DNA of 64,000 nt from an uncultured Pirellulaceae bacterium (GCA_938084685.1 CALKGE010000001.1:62001-126000); one strand, 5' to 3'; shown: positions 10,380 through 20,193, numbered from the stretch's first letter. The notes: a model not told the origin generated them from the sequence alone. A program made the numbers and translations.

Positions 10380-13300
10380 ATGTTTACGGTAAACTGGATT
10401 GCCAAAATTCTGCCGCTTGCAGTCTTCACAAGTATTTCTCTGATGGCTGGCTGTGGTTCCGATCAACAGACTGCAGATAATGAAGACTCGGGGTTCGTAG
10501 TAGTTAACGAAGACGATCATGCCAACAAAATCACCGTCCCGGTCGCTCCGAAACCGCAAACAGAGGAGCAACCAGCTGTCGAACCTGTACCCCAGCCGTC
10601 TCCAACGACAGAAGAAAATGCTGCACCGCCGACCAATGAACGACCAACTTTCATCGCCCTGCTGGCTAATACTCTGGGAGAACCTGTTCCGACGGCTGAA
10701 TCTTCTGTAGAAACACTGCAAAAATTCATCACCATCCTCAATGAACAACCTCAGCGTGCTCAAAATCAGCAGCAGCACCTGCAGTTACTTCAGGCCATCA
10801 CGCCAGACGTAATTAGTCTCTGTGACATGTTGCTCGCGAAAGACAACCTGACGCAAACAGAAAAGCTCTTTACCTACAACACCAAATACAACGCACTCAC
10901 CCAGGCTCTCCGGATCGGTGACCGAAAAGCGCTTGCCTTGCTCGGCCAACTCACAGCCACCATGTCAGCCGATAAGGATGAACTGGTCGCGCGAAATGGC
11001 AAACTACTCGGACTCCAAACCGCCACCCAAAAACGTCTTTTTGACGCCCAGGGTGCCGGCAATCTCTCGACAGCGATTGATGCGATCGGTCGAGATATTG
11101 AGCCTTGGCTTGAGGGCTATACGGATAGCCAGGAAGTCTTCGCCGTCCTTCAGGGAATCGGCCTGAGAATCCAGCAAATGGATGCCGAAAAAGGAAATGA
11201 CCTGTTACAGTCCATTGCTGAATCCTTCAAGGAAAGCACAGATGCATCCATCGCCTTGGAAGCTCGCGCAACGCTTGAACAACCGGCGATCGATGACTCC
11301 GGTGTCTTTCCAGCTGCCACCAATTACATCAACGCTCCGAACTCGGAAGAAAACAAAACGGCCTTAATCGAAGCGCTCGATAAAGTACTCAACAACCCTG
11401 ATCGCGGAATCGGAACACTTCGTATATTGCTGGATATCCTTCAGAGTATCAAAGACGACGAAATCGCCTACATGGTGATCGATAAAACATCAGCTGCCTT
11501 TGCCGAGCTGGAAAATGAAGAACTGACTTCTCAGGCAAAACAACAACTGGAAAACCTGGTAGCGCAAAGACTGGCTGACCAACTCGAAATCCTCGAGAAA
11601 TTCCAGGCTTTGAAGACCAATCCTACAGATGACGCCAAAGCGGCGATCGTTTCGGCATACCAGCAGATGATCGAGCATCCCAGATTGAATGCCACTCTAC
11701 TGCTTTCCATGATGCCTTTTGTGGAAATGCTTGCTGATATAGACAAAGAAGCGACTTCTCAGATCAAGGACCTTTCGCTGCAGGCAGCGGAATCGTTACT
11801 CGATGACGAGCAAAAAGGCTTCCTCACCGACAGTCTCACAAAGATCGTCAATCGAGCCAACCTGCCGGGCACTACCATGGCCTTACCAACCCGGACTCTT
11901 GATGGTGAACCATTCGACTGGGCTTCGCTACACGGTAATTATGTGGTGGTTGACTTCTGGGCAACCTGGTGCGGTCCCTGTCTGGCGGCCATTCCTCACA
12001 TGGAAGAACTGCAACAGAAATATGCCGATCAAAATTTGAAGTTCATTGGCTACAGCATCGATGCAGACCGGGAACAACTCAGAAACTTCCTTGCCGAACG
12101 AAAAGCGAATCAGCAGGAGCTCAAGTGGCCGGTGGTAATAGATGACTATGATGTCCCTGCTGACACACTTGACGCTGGCAACGCCGTCGAGCTCTCCTGG
12201 AACATGCCGTCCACCAAATACTGCGGTATTCAAGCCATACCAACCATGGTCCTGCTGGATCCCGACGGAAAGGTCATCAAACTCATTGAAGGCATTCAGG
12301 AGTTGCCAGCAGAGTTGGAAAAGATTTTTTCGGAAACAGAGGAGCCGTCGGACGAGCTATCTGATAAGCCAGAGACGACCGGTAGCAGCCAGCGGCTGGC
12401 AATTCCACCGCATTTTCAATTTGCGGTCCAGGCTCTCTTGCCTTCAATATCCGGCCAGACTGACGATGAATCAGACGAACCAAGCGATCTCCTTGAGGGT
12501 AATCCCTATCTGGCACCAGCAGATTTGGATCAACTGGAGTTAATCGATTATCTGTTCGACATGCAGGAGAAAGTTTCCGCTATCCGTCACCGTCCCGGAT
12601 TTGCCGAAGCGGTACTCGATGCTTCCAAACGACTTTTGGCTATGGATGCGTCAGATAAATTTCATATCATCGCGGCTGAAACCGCCTGTGAAGTCCTTCA
12701 TGAGCAAGCGGGGCTGGGCAACGAAGCACTGGATAAACTGCTGGTTACCTTTGTTGAATCACTTCGAGATGACCCGCGAGAAAAAATTAAAGGGCTGGTC
12801 GAATTCCACCAGGTGGAACGTCGGATACTGGACGTGGATGACCTGGAATGGAAAGAAATTGCTTCCATTCTGGAGGATACTCATACCTATCTGAAGGACA
12901 GAACACTACAAAAAGAACATCTCCGTATGGCCGTTGCTGTCGTCCATGCGATTAATCAGTCAGACGATTTTGAAATTCGAGCCGATCAGTATGAACGGTT
13001 CGGGAAGCTGTTCGCCGGCAGCGATTTCAAACGATTGGCCAACTACGGAAAGAGCATCGTTAAGGCTGCCAATAGCGGCCCTGGAGCGTCCGAGCTGGTG
13101 GGCAAAGAGCTTGAAATCACCGGCCTGACAGACTTTGGGCAGCCGATCGACTGGAAGGCGTATCGTGGCAAGGTCGTACTCATCGATTTCTGGGCAACCT
13201 GGTGTGGTCCCTGTCGAGCTGAGATCCCAAATATCAAAGCCATCCACAAAGAACTGCCTCGTGAGCAGTTCGATGTCGTCGCTGTTAATCTGGATCGTGA

Positions 13301-13511
13301 TGAAGAGGCGCTCAGCACTTTCCTGAAAGACAATCCCTTGCCGTGGACCAATGTCATTGGTAAAGATGCGTTTGCCGTGGCAGAAAAATACGGTATCACT
13401 GCCTTGCCCACCATGATGGCGGTTGGGCCAGACGGAAAGATACTGGCAGTCGCTCACCGCGTGGAAGCTTTAAAGCCGATCATTGCCAAGGCCATTAAAG
13501 AATTGCCATAG
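10380..13511 (+). CDS. Large lipoprotein with two TlpA/AhpC-TSA-like thioredoxin domains
   Basis: Start ATG 10380 gives signal and lipobox (LPLAVFTSISLMAGC). Two copies of the thioredoxin active site: VVVDFWATWCGPCLAAIPHMEEL and VLIDFWATWCGPCRAEIPNIKAI, each with downstream cis-Pro (AIPTMVLLDPDGK / ALPTMMAVGPDGK). Confidence 0.88.
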   Translation: MFTVNWIAKILPLAVFTSISLMAGCGSDQQTADNEDSGFVVVNEDDHANKITVPVAPKPQTEEQPAVEPVPQPSPTTEENAAPPTNERPTFIALLANTLGEPVPTAESSVETLQKFITILNEQPQRAQNQQQHLQLLQAITPDVISLCDMLLAKDNLTQTEKLFTYNTKYNALTQALRIGDRKALALLGQLTATMSADKDELVARNGKLLGLQTATQKRLFDAQGAGNLSTAIDAIGRDIEPWLEGYTDSQEVFAVLQGIGLRIQQMDAEKGNDLLQSIAESFKESTDASIALEARATLEQPAIDDSGVFPAATNYINAPNSEENKTALIEALDKVLNNPDRGIGTLRILLDILQSIKDDEIAYMVIDKTSAAFAELENEELTSQAKQQLENLVAQRLADQLEILEKFQALKTNPTDDAKAAIVSAYQQMIEHPRLNATLLLSMMPFVEMLADIDKEATSQIKDLSLQAAESLLDDEQKGFLTDSLTKIVNRANLPGTTMALPTRTLDGEPFDWASLHGNYVVVDFWATWCGPCLAAIPHMEELQQKYADQNLKFIGYSIDADREQLRNFLAERKANQQELKWPVVIDDYDVPADTLDAGNAVELSWNMPSTKYCGIQAIPTMVLLDPDGKVIKLIEGIQELPAELEKIFSETEEPSDELSDKPETTGSSQRLAIPPHFQFAVQALLPSISGQTDDESDEPSDLLEGNPYLAPADLDQLELIDYLFDMQEKVSAIRHRPGFAEAVLDASKRLLAMDASDKFHIIAAETACEVLHEQAGLGNEALDKLLVTFVESLRDDPREKIKGLVEFHQVERRILDVDDLEWKEIASILEDTHTYLKDRTLQKEHLRMAVAVVHAINQSDDFEIRADQYERFGKLFAGSDFKRLANYGKSIVKAANSGPGASELVGKELEITGLTDFGQPIDWKAYRGKVVLIDFWATWCGPCRAEIPNIKAIHKELPREQFDVVAVNLDRDEEALSTFLKDNPLPWTNVIGKDAFAVAEKYGITALPTMMAVGPDGKILAVAHRVEALKPIIAKAIKELP

Positions 13512-13525
13512 ATCGCTCTCGGCCT

Positions 13526-14734
13526 TTAGCGGGGTAAGTTGTGCCCCATTTTGTCGCGTTTGGTTTCCAGATACTTTTCGTTGTGCTCATTCGCATCACT
13601 CACGATCGGTACCTGATCGACGACTTGCACGTTGTAACCTCGCAGGTTGAACGCTTCGATCTTTTTGGGATTATTCGTTAGCAGACGTAATTTCGTCAGC
13701 CCCAGATCTTTGAGAATCTGCAGTCCAACTCCGTAGTCCCGCATGTCCGCCGCATGTCCCAGAGCATGATTGGCTTCAACCGTGTCCATCCCCTGTTCCT
13801 GAAGCGAATAAGCTTTCACTTTTTCTGCCAGTCCAATACCACGACCTTCCTGCGGAAGATAAACAACGGCTCCGCAACCATTGCGACTGATCATTTCAAG
13901 GGCCATATGAAGTTGATCTCCACAGTCACAACGAAGGCTGGTGAGCACGTCACCGGTGAAGCAACTGGAGTGCATACGTACTAGCGGAGCGTCATCGCAG
14001 TTACTCAGGTCCCCCATGTGAATCACCACAGGCTCCAGATCTTCGAAGTCCACGCTGTAAACAACAATATCAAAGTCGCCGTACCTGGTCGGTAGTTTGG
14101 CCTCTGCCGTTCGATGAACCAGCTTTTCACTCACTCGTCGATGTGCAATCAACTGTTCGATTGAAATGATTTGGAGGTTTTGTTTGCTTGCCAGCTTCAG
14201 CAGGTCTTCACGCGAAGCACGATTTCCGGTTTCATCAAGAATTTCACAAAGCACGGCCGCTGGTTGCAGGCCTGCCATTCTCACCAGATCGACACTTGCC
14301 TCGGTATGACCGGCACGCCGCAGAACTCCACCCTGTTTTGCTACCAACAGATGAACATGGCCTGGTCGGACAAAATCCTGTGGACCACTGTTCGGATCCG
14401 CAATCGTCCTGACCGTTAAACAGCGCTCGTCAGCCGTCACCCCAGTTCGACACTGAACGTGATCCAGAGGTGTCATGAAGGCGGTACCGAGCTTCGAGTT
14501 ATTAGCGTCTACCAGTGGAGCCAGTTCGAGTCGTTCCGCCGTGTCTGGAAGGACTGAAAGACAGAAGTCACCTCGTCCACTCAATACCAGGTTCATCGTC
14601 TCGGGTGTCGCTTTTTCGGCAGCGCAGATGAAATCACCCTCGTTTTCACGGTCTTCCGCATCAACGACGATGACTACTTCGCCGCGAGCAATGGCGTCAA
14701 CGGCTTGTTGTACAGTCGAAAACTCTGGATTCAT
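13526..14734 (-). CDS. ribBA: Bifunctional 3,4-dihydroxy-2-butanone-4-phosphate synthase / GTP cyclohydrolase II
   Basis: VVIVVDAEDRENEGDFICAAEKATPE...RAGHTEASVDL (RibB) and HSSCFTGDVLTSLRCDCGDQLHMAL...LPQEGRGIGLAEKVKAYSLQ (RibA). Confidence 0.97.
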   Translation of the reverse strand: MNPEFSTVQQAVDAIARGEVVIVVDAEDRENEGDFICAAEKATPETMNLVLSGRGDFCLSVLPDTAERLELAPLVDANNSKLGTAFMTPLDHVQCRTGVTADERCLTVRTIADPNSGPQDFVRPGHVHLLVAKQGGVLRRAGHTEASVDLVRMAGLQPAAVLCEILDETGNRASREDLLKLASKQNLQIISIEQLIAHRRVSEKLVHRTAEAKLPTRYGDFDIVVYSVDFEDLEPVVIHMGDLSNCDDAPLVRMHSSCFTGDVLTSLRCDCGDQLHMALEMISRNGCGAVVYLPQEGRGIGLAEKVKAYSLQEQGMDTVEANHALGHAADMRDYGVGLQILKDLGLTKLRLLTNNPKKIEAFNLRGYNVQVVDQVPIVSDANEHNEKYLETKRDKMGHNLPR

Positions 14735-14953
14735 TTCCTGACTTTTCCTTCATGGGTAAACTCGTATTCGGCCCTGCAATGTAATTTGGCCGTAACTCTG
14801 CCTCTATGCAAATTATAGACCTCGGTCGACTCTTTGCTGAGGGGCTAATATGTAGAATAATGAGAAGCAATTGGTGACCATGCGTGGAGTTCCGATTATT
14901 CCTAATACACGGGGAATACTCTCCCCAACCGAAGAAACGTCAGCTGTTTCAAA

Positions 14954-15766
14954 ATGCTTAAACGTGAAGAATACATCGAACAGGCCTACTTTTTTCAAAC
15001 GGTCGGTCTGCGCCTGCCACAACGTATTCCTCTGCAGGATGTCATTCAACAGGTTCGCGATGAAGTACTGGCAACAACCAAACTTCCGCTGGCTCTGGAT
15101 TACATGCTCTCCGAGCTCTGTCATAGCGGCACGCTCCATCCGGCGATGCAACAATTGGGGCATTATTTCACTCCCTTTCAAACCTACCTGATGACCGAAG
15201 CCGAAAGCGATGAAGGGAAATTTGATCTGAGAACCGCTGTGGAGGTGCTTAAGAGCGAAGCTGAGTATCGTGCAGAATCGCCCACCAGAACCGGGCTCTT
15301 CATGTACCAACTCGAATGTCTGTGCCACAATCGACTCAAATATGACACCGGGCTGAAAGCTATCAGCGAAGATCCTATTTATGATCAGGACTGGAAAGAT
15401 TGGATCCTGGTGGTACGGCGACAGATAGGGATCGTTGATTTAGCGGACCTGATCTATATCAGAAGCTGGCACCTGGCCAATCGGCAGAACGGCCACGCGG
15501 AACCCGAGCAGGCAATGCTGTTTGGTGAACAGGAAGGAAGAATTGCCTTGGCGAACCGCCAAAAGGAACCCATGTTTCTGTTCGCTGCGCTCCAAAGACA
15601 ACTTGGCTACCCCAAAGTGCCAAGACCCAAGCAGGAAGAAGAATCTGCCACTCGCCTGCTGCTGCTCGAACGCAAAGTCGATCAACTAACGCAAAGAATG
15701 AAGCTTATCGAAGACGATGCTCGCGACTCCGTCGACCTCTCAAAATTCTACAAAAAGCAGGACTAG
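14954..15766 (+). CDS. Hypothetical protein, 270 aa
   Basis: Long ORF on the same strand as korAB, consistent codon usage, predicted C-terminal coiled coil (LLLLERKVDQLTQRMKLIEDDARD); no family recognised. Confidence 0.7.
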   Translation: MLKREEYIEQAYFFQTVGLRLPQRIPLQDVIQQVRDEVLATTKLPLALDYMLSELCHSGTLHPAMQQLGHYFTPFQTYLMTEAESDEGKFDLRTAVEVLKSEAEYRAESPTRTGLFMYQLECLCHNRLKYDTGLKAISEDPIYDQDWKDWILVVRRQIGIVDLADLIYIRSWHLANRQNGHAEPEQAMLFGEQEGRIALANRQKEPMFLFAALQRQLGYPKVPRPKQEEESATRLLLLERKVDQLTQRMKLIEDDARDSVDLSKFYKKQD

Positions 15767-15815
15767 TCGCTAATCCCAGGCTCTCAAACCACTGCATTAG
15801 CCAGGCTAGTCCTGC
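15757..15815 (+). other. Nested two-stage inverted repeat at the 3' end of the 14954-15766 CDS
   Basis: GCAGGACTAG (15757-15766) pairs with CTAGTCCTGC (15806-15815); nested GCTAAT (15769-15774) pairs with ATTAGC (15796-15801). The stop codon is inside the outer 5' arm; no T-tract follows. Confidence 0.65.
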
Positions 15816-15936
15816 AGCTCTGGTCACACGTCAGCCAGTGATCTGACGCGGCAAAAATCATTTAACAAAATCTCCCCAATTCTTTCTTTTCGGTAGTGTT
15901 AACAAATACCTTGGGGTGGTAAATTTCAATTAATGT

Positions 15937-15955
15937 GGTGTAAACTTTATACACC
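15937..15955. promoter_or_regulatory. Inverted repeat GGTGTA-N7-TACACC upstream of korAB (operator candidate)
   Basis: ggtgtaaactttatacacc read directly; lies ~245 bp 5' of the korA start in an AT-rich region. Confidence 0.4.
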
Positions 15956-15984
15956 TCTCAGGGGAGCAAAAGAGATTACTAAAT

Positions 15985-16012
15985 CAACGTCCTGGTACTA
16001 TCTCGGACGTTG
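15985..16012 (+). other. korAB leader hairpin 1
   Basis: CAACGTCC (15985-15992) / GGACGTTG (16005-16012), perfect 8-bp stem with 12-nt loop. Confidence 0.6.
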
Positions 16013-16048
16013 GAATTACAACAACAAGCATTAGATACGGTTATAGAA

Positions 16049-16114
16049 TACGGAGCGGAATTCAACTAACAGCCAACCTTCTGCATTTCAATTTGCAGCA
16101 TTAGTTGCTCCGTA
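16049..16114 (+). other. korAB leader hairpin 2 (multi-segment)
   Basis: TACGGAGC (16049-16056)/GCTCCGTA (16107-16114); AACTAA (16064-16069)/TTAGTT (16101-16106); apical CTGCA/TGCAG (16081-16098). Confidence 0.6.
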
Positions 16115-16199
16115 ACTTTACATTTGAAAGGACTATAGTCGGCGTTCCCCTTCCCCCCCTTTAACTCCATAGATTTATAGTTCTTACGATAAATATCCA

Positions 16200-18038
16200 A
16201 TGGCATCTACAGTAGAAAACATACCCCGCGCAACTATTCGATTTGCCGGTGACTCCGGTGACGGTATGCAGTTAACCGGAGCTCAGTTAACCAATACGTC
16301 CGCTCTGGCCGGAAATGATGTAGCAACGTTTCCTGACTTCCCTGCGGAAATTCGAGCTCCCCGAGGTACACGTGCTGGTGTTTCCGGGTTTCAGGTCCAA
16401 TTCGCTTCAGAAGATATCTTCACGCCAGGGGATCAGCTTGACACGCTGGTGGTCATGAACCCTGCTGCCCTGATCACTAATATTAGTGACCTGCGAAGTG
16501 GTGGCTTGTTGATCGTGAACGAAGACAGTTTTGTCGACAAAGAATTTCGTCTGGCCAAACTGGAATACAACCCACTCGATGACCCGGATATGGATCAATA
16601 TCGGGTCATCAAGATTAAAATGACCTTGTTGACCCGTACCGCCGTCGAAGAACTGGAACTCAGTACCAAGATCGCGGATCGCTGTAAGAATTTCTTTGCG
16701 ATGGGATTTGTCTACTGGCTTTACAATCGTAACCTCCAGCCAACGCTGGACTTTATCCAGGCGAAATTTGGCGGCAAACCTGATATTGCAGCTGCCAATG
16801 AGAAAGCATTGCGAGCCGGGTACAACTATGGCGAAACAACCGAAGCCGCCATCAGTACGTTCAAGGTCGACAAAGCAAAGCTGAAACCGGGCACCTATAA
16901 AAACATTATGGGCAATCAGGCTTTGGCCTGGGGATGTATCACTGCCTCCAAGCTGAGTGACAAAGATCTGTTTCTTGGCTCCTATCCGATCACACCCGCC
17001 TCAGACATTCTGCACGAATTATCCAAGCACAAGAAGTTCGGGGTTCGTACATTTCAGGCGGAAGATGAAATCGCAGCAGTTTGTGCAACCATTGGAGCGG
17101 CCTTCGGTGGTCACATGGCTATCACCACTTCCAGTGGCCCTGGAATCGCGTTGAAAGGCGAAGCCATGGGGCTGGGGATGATTCTGGAGCTGCCCATGCT
17201 GATTATCAATGTTCAGCGTGGTGGCCCAAGTACCGGTCTGCCCACCAAGACGGAACAGTCCGACCTGCTGCAATGCATGTATGGCCGAAACGGAGAATCA
17301 CCACTGCCGGTCATCGCTGCCCAGAGTCCAGCGGACTGCTTCTCAACAGCCATCGACGCATGGCGCGTCGCTGTCAGGTTCATGTGCCCGGTCGTTGTAC
17401 TCACCGATGGTTATATCGCCAACGGCGCGGAACCGTGGAAGATCCCGGACTTTGACTCTCTGGAGAAAATCGAAGTCAATCACCCAGGCGAACGTAGCGA
17501 AGACGCCCCTCCATTTCTCCCCTATAAGCGTGACGAAAACCTGTCCCGTCCATGGGCTCTGCCGGGGACGAAAGGGCTGGAACACCGCATTGGTGGGTTG
17601 GAAAAAGAACATGAGACCGGTGACGTCAGCTATGACCCGGAAAACCACGAATTCATGTGCAAAATACGTCAGGAGAAAATAGATCGGATTGCCGATTTTA
17701 TTCCAGAGCTGGAAGTGGATGGAGAAGACTCCGGAGATCTCCTGGTTCTGAGCTGGGGAGGTACCTACGGTGCCTGTACCACTGCCGTTTCACACTGTCG
17801 AGAGGAAGGACTCAGCGTTTCCCATGCTCACCTCAGGTTCCTCAATCCTTTCCCCAGGAATCTGGGAAGTTTGATAGGCAACTTCAAAAAAGTTGTTATT
17901 CCTGAACTGAACCTGGGACAGTTGCAAAAGATTATCCGAGCAACCTACGGTGTGGATGCCAAGGGAATTCATAAACTGAAGGGACGCCCATTCACCGTCT
18001 CGGAATTAGTAGAACAATTTAAGGAACTGATCGGCTAA
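16200..18038 (+). CDS. korA: 2-oxoacid:acceptor oxidoreductase subunit alpha
   Basis: IRFAGDSGDGMQLTGAQLTNTSALAGNDVATFPDFPAEIRAPRGTRAGVSGFQVQ...SYPITPASDILHEL...NVQRGGPSTGLPTKTEQSDL: gamma-alpha fused OFOR type. Confidence 0.95.
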   Translation: MASTVENIPRATIRFAGDSGDGMQLTGAQLTNTSALAGNDVATFPDFPAEIRAPRGTRAGVSGFQVQFASEDIFTPGDQLDTLVVMNPAALITNISDLRSGGLLIVNEDSFVDKEFRLAKLEYNPLDDPDMDQYRVIKIKMTLLTRTAVEELELSTKIADRCKNFFAMGFVYWLYNRNLQPTLDFIQAKFGGKPDIAAANEKALRAGYNYGETTEAAISTFKVDKAKLKPGTYKNIMGNQALAWGCITASKLSDKDLFLGSYPITPASDILHELSKHKKFGVRTFQAEDEIAAVCATIGAAFGGHMAITTSSGPGIALKGEAMGLGMILELPMLIINVQRGGPSTGLPTKTEQSDLLQCMYGRNGESPLPVIAAQSPADCFSTAIDAWRVAVRFMCPVVVLTDGYIANGAEPWKIPDFDSLEKIEVNHPGERSEDAPPFLPYKRDENLSRPWALPGTKGLEHRIGGLEKEHETGDVSYDPENHEFMCKIRQEKIDRIADFIPELEVDGEDSGDLLVLSWGGTYGACTTAVSHCREEGLSVSHAHLRFLNPFPRNLGSLIGNFKKVVIPELNLGQLQKIIRATYGVDAKGIHKLKGRPFTVSELVEQFKELIG

Positions 18039-18080
18039 ACAGGTTCGATCAACGTTTCATCGAATATCAGGTAAATCTCA

Positions 18081-19097
18081 ATGAGCACAGAACTACCAGT
18101 ACTTAAGCCTGCTGACTTTGGAAGTGATCAGGATGTCCGTTGGTGTCCCGGTTGCGGAGACTACTCCATTCTGGCCCAGATGAAAAAAGCACTAGCGACT
18201 CAGGGAATCCCGCGAGAAAAAATTGCTTTCATCTCCGGTATCGGTTGCTCCAGCCGTTTTCCGTACTACATGTCTACTTACGGTATGCACTCCATCCACG
18301 GTCGTGCTCCCTCATTTGCCACAGGTCTAAAATCTGTTCGGCCGGACCTGCAGGTCTGGGTCATCACAGGCGACGGTGATGCGTTGAGTATCGGCGGTAA
18401 TCACCTGATGCATGCCATTCGCCGTAACGTGAACGTCAATATTATCCTGTTCAACAATCGCATTTATGGCCTCACAAAAGGACAGTATTCACCTACTTCT
18501 GAAGTGGGAAAAATTACCAAGAGCAGTCCGATGGGATCTGTCGATAATCCATTGACTCCTTTGTCCCTTGCCGTGGGTTGTGGGGCAACTTTCATTGCCC
18601 GTAGTATCGACACCCATATAAAACATCTGGGAAGTACCCTGTTGGCAGCCGCTGAACATCAAGGAACCTCTTTTGTTGAAGTCTATCAAAACTGCAACAT
18701 CTTCAATGACGGAGCCTGGAAATATGCGACCGACCGGGAAACGAAGCAGGATAACATTGTCGAACTGGAGCACGGCAAGCCCCTGATCTTCGGCGCCGAA
18801 AGTGATAAAGGAATTCGACTCAACGGGCTAAACCCTGAAGTGGTTGAACTGGGCAGCGGAATCGCCGAAGATGACCTGCTCTTTCATGATGCTCAGGCTC
18901 CTGAACCCACAATGGCTTACCTCTTGTCGCGAATGCGTCAGCCGGAATTCCCGGAAGCCATTGGAATCTTCAGAAAAGTTGATGCTCCGGTCTATGATGA
19001 TCAGCTCAACTCTCAGGTAACAGCAGCTCAGCAGGCCGCTCCAGACGCTTCTTTGAATGCCCTGTTTAACTCAGGTAATACATGGGAAGTCGAATAA
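18081..19097 (+). CDS. korB: 2-oxoacid:ferredoxin oxidoreductase subunit beta
   Basis: RWCPGCGDYSILAQMKKAL...GIGCSSRFPYYMSTYGMHSIHGRAPSFATGLK...ITGDGDALSIGGNHLMHAIRRNVNVNIILFNNRIYGLTKGQYSPTSEVGK (TPP-binding). Confidence 0.97.
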   Translation: MSTELPVLKPADFGSDQDVRWCPGCGDYSILAQMKKALATQGIPREKIAFISGIGCSSRFPYYMSTYGMHSIHGRAPSFATGLKSVRPDLQVWVITGDGDALSIGGNHLMHAIRRNVNVNIILFNNRIYGLTKGQYSPTSEVGKITKSSPMGSVDNPLTPLSLAVGCGATFIARSIDTHIKHLGSTLLAAAEHQGTSFVEVYQNCNIFNDGAWKYATDRETKQDNIVELEHGKPLIFGAESDKGIRLNGLNPEVVELGSGIAEDDLLFHDAQAPEPTMAYLLSRMRQPEFPEAIGIFRKVDAPVYDDQLNSQVTAAQQAAPDASLNALFNSGNTWEVE

Positions 19098-19111
19098 GCA
19101 GTAATGCATAG

Positions 19112-19166
19112 AAAAAGCCCGGGAACCCCTTAGATCCACAGATCCTCAGGTTCCCGGGCTTTTTTA
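19112..19166 (+). terminator. Strong intrinsic terminator after korAB (could be bidirectional)
   Basis: aaaaaGCCCGGGAACC...GGTTCCCGGGCttttttaa; A-tract and T-tract flank an 11-bp GC stem between convergent korB and the SDR gene. Confidence 0.9.
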
Positions 19167-19188
19167 ATGCGCCGTCTGAAGTCCTGAG

Positions 19189-19935
19189 TTACATAAACTC
19201 CTGACTCAGAGGCTTAATGGTTACTTCCGGAATATGCGCTCGAGGAGGCAAAGTTGCAATCGACAAGGCCAGATGCCCCAAATCCTCTGGCTGCAACATT
19301 CTGGCACGATGTTCGTCGGTGACCGGATTAGGCCGTTTTTCCAAAATTGGAGTTTCCACTTCTCCTGGATAAATATTCGTAACCCGCACTCCATCGGCAT
19401 TGGCTTCGTTCGAACTGGCAATACCCAATGCTGCCATGGCAAATTTCGATGCGGAATATGCTACGCCTCCCAAAGCGGTAGAACGAATTCCGGAAATGGA
19501 CGAGATATTAATCACAATACCATCTCCCCGCTCGCGCATTTGAGGCAGGACTTCATACATTGTGTAATAAGCACCACTCGCATTGATCGCCATCACCTGA
19601 TCCCATTGCTCCGGTTGCATCGCTTCGATCGTACGATTTGGAATGTTGGTACCGGCTGAATTTACCAGGATATCAATCGGACCAACATTTTCGGCCACCC
19701 ACGCAAAAAATGCTTTGACGCTGTCCAGACAGGCAACATCCATTGTGTGGTAGAGTATTTGGCCGGCACCCTCCCAGGCTTCCGTTGCTGCTTTCAGCGG
19801 CTCTTCACGACGCCCGGCAATCACAACTCTGCATCCTTCTGCCGCAAACGCGTGCGCAATCCCTAATCCGATCCCAGTACCACCACCTGTAATTACGGCG
19901 GTCTTTCCTTCAAGTCTCATATCATTTCGCTTCAT
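19189..19935 (-). CDS. Short-chain dehydrogenase/reductase (SDR) family oxidoreductase
   Basis: AVITGGGTGIGLGIAHAFAAEG (TGxxxGxG), NSAG, YSASKFA (YxxxK). Confidence 0.92.
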   Translation of the reverse strand: MKRNDMRLEGKTAVITGGGTGIGLGIAHAFAAEGCRVVIAGRREEPLKAATEAWEGAGQILYHTMDVACLDSVKAFFAWVAENVGPIDILVNSAGTNIPNRTIEAMQPEQWDQVMAINASGAYYTMYEVLPQMRERGDGIVINISSISGIRSTALGGVAYSASKFAMAALGIASSNEANADGVRVTNIYPGEVETPILEKRPNPVTDEHRARMLQPEDLGHLALSIATLPPRAHIPEVTIKPLSQEFM

Positions 19936-20193
19936 AATTTAATTAGTGTCTATTTCAATCCACGGTAAGCATGCTCGCCTGTCCGCAATGATCTATACGT
20001 TACTAATCCTTGTTTAATCCCCGTTGAACTGCTTTTCAAGTAAGGGAGTCATCAAATAACCGGGATTACCCTGCTTCGGCATTCGCCAGATGGAACTCGC
20101 ACCAGGAAAACTAATCTGCTTTGTGATGAATCCAATAATTGCACATGATAATCGTATGAAAGATAATGGGACGTGTTCCTCCTCTGCAAAGGA

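Noticed and set aside
10236-10778. 180-aa minus-strand ORF
   Set aside because: Overlaps the antiporter 3' end and the start of the TlpA lipoprotein; no recognisable motifs.
14735-14950. FMN riboswitch upstream of ribBA
   Set aside because: No RFN-type conserved blocks seen in the short upstream region.
15880-16199. TPP riboswitch in front of korAB (enzyme uses TPP)
   Set aside because: I could not find the conserved THI-box segments (CUGAGA / ACCUGAUCUGG-like) in the leader; kept only as an unassigned structured leader.
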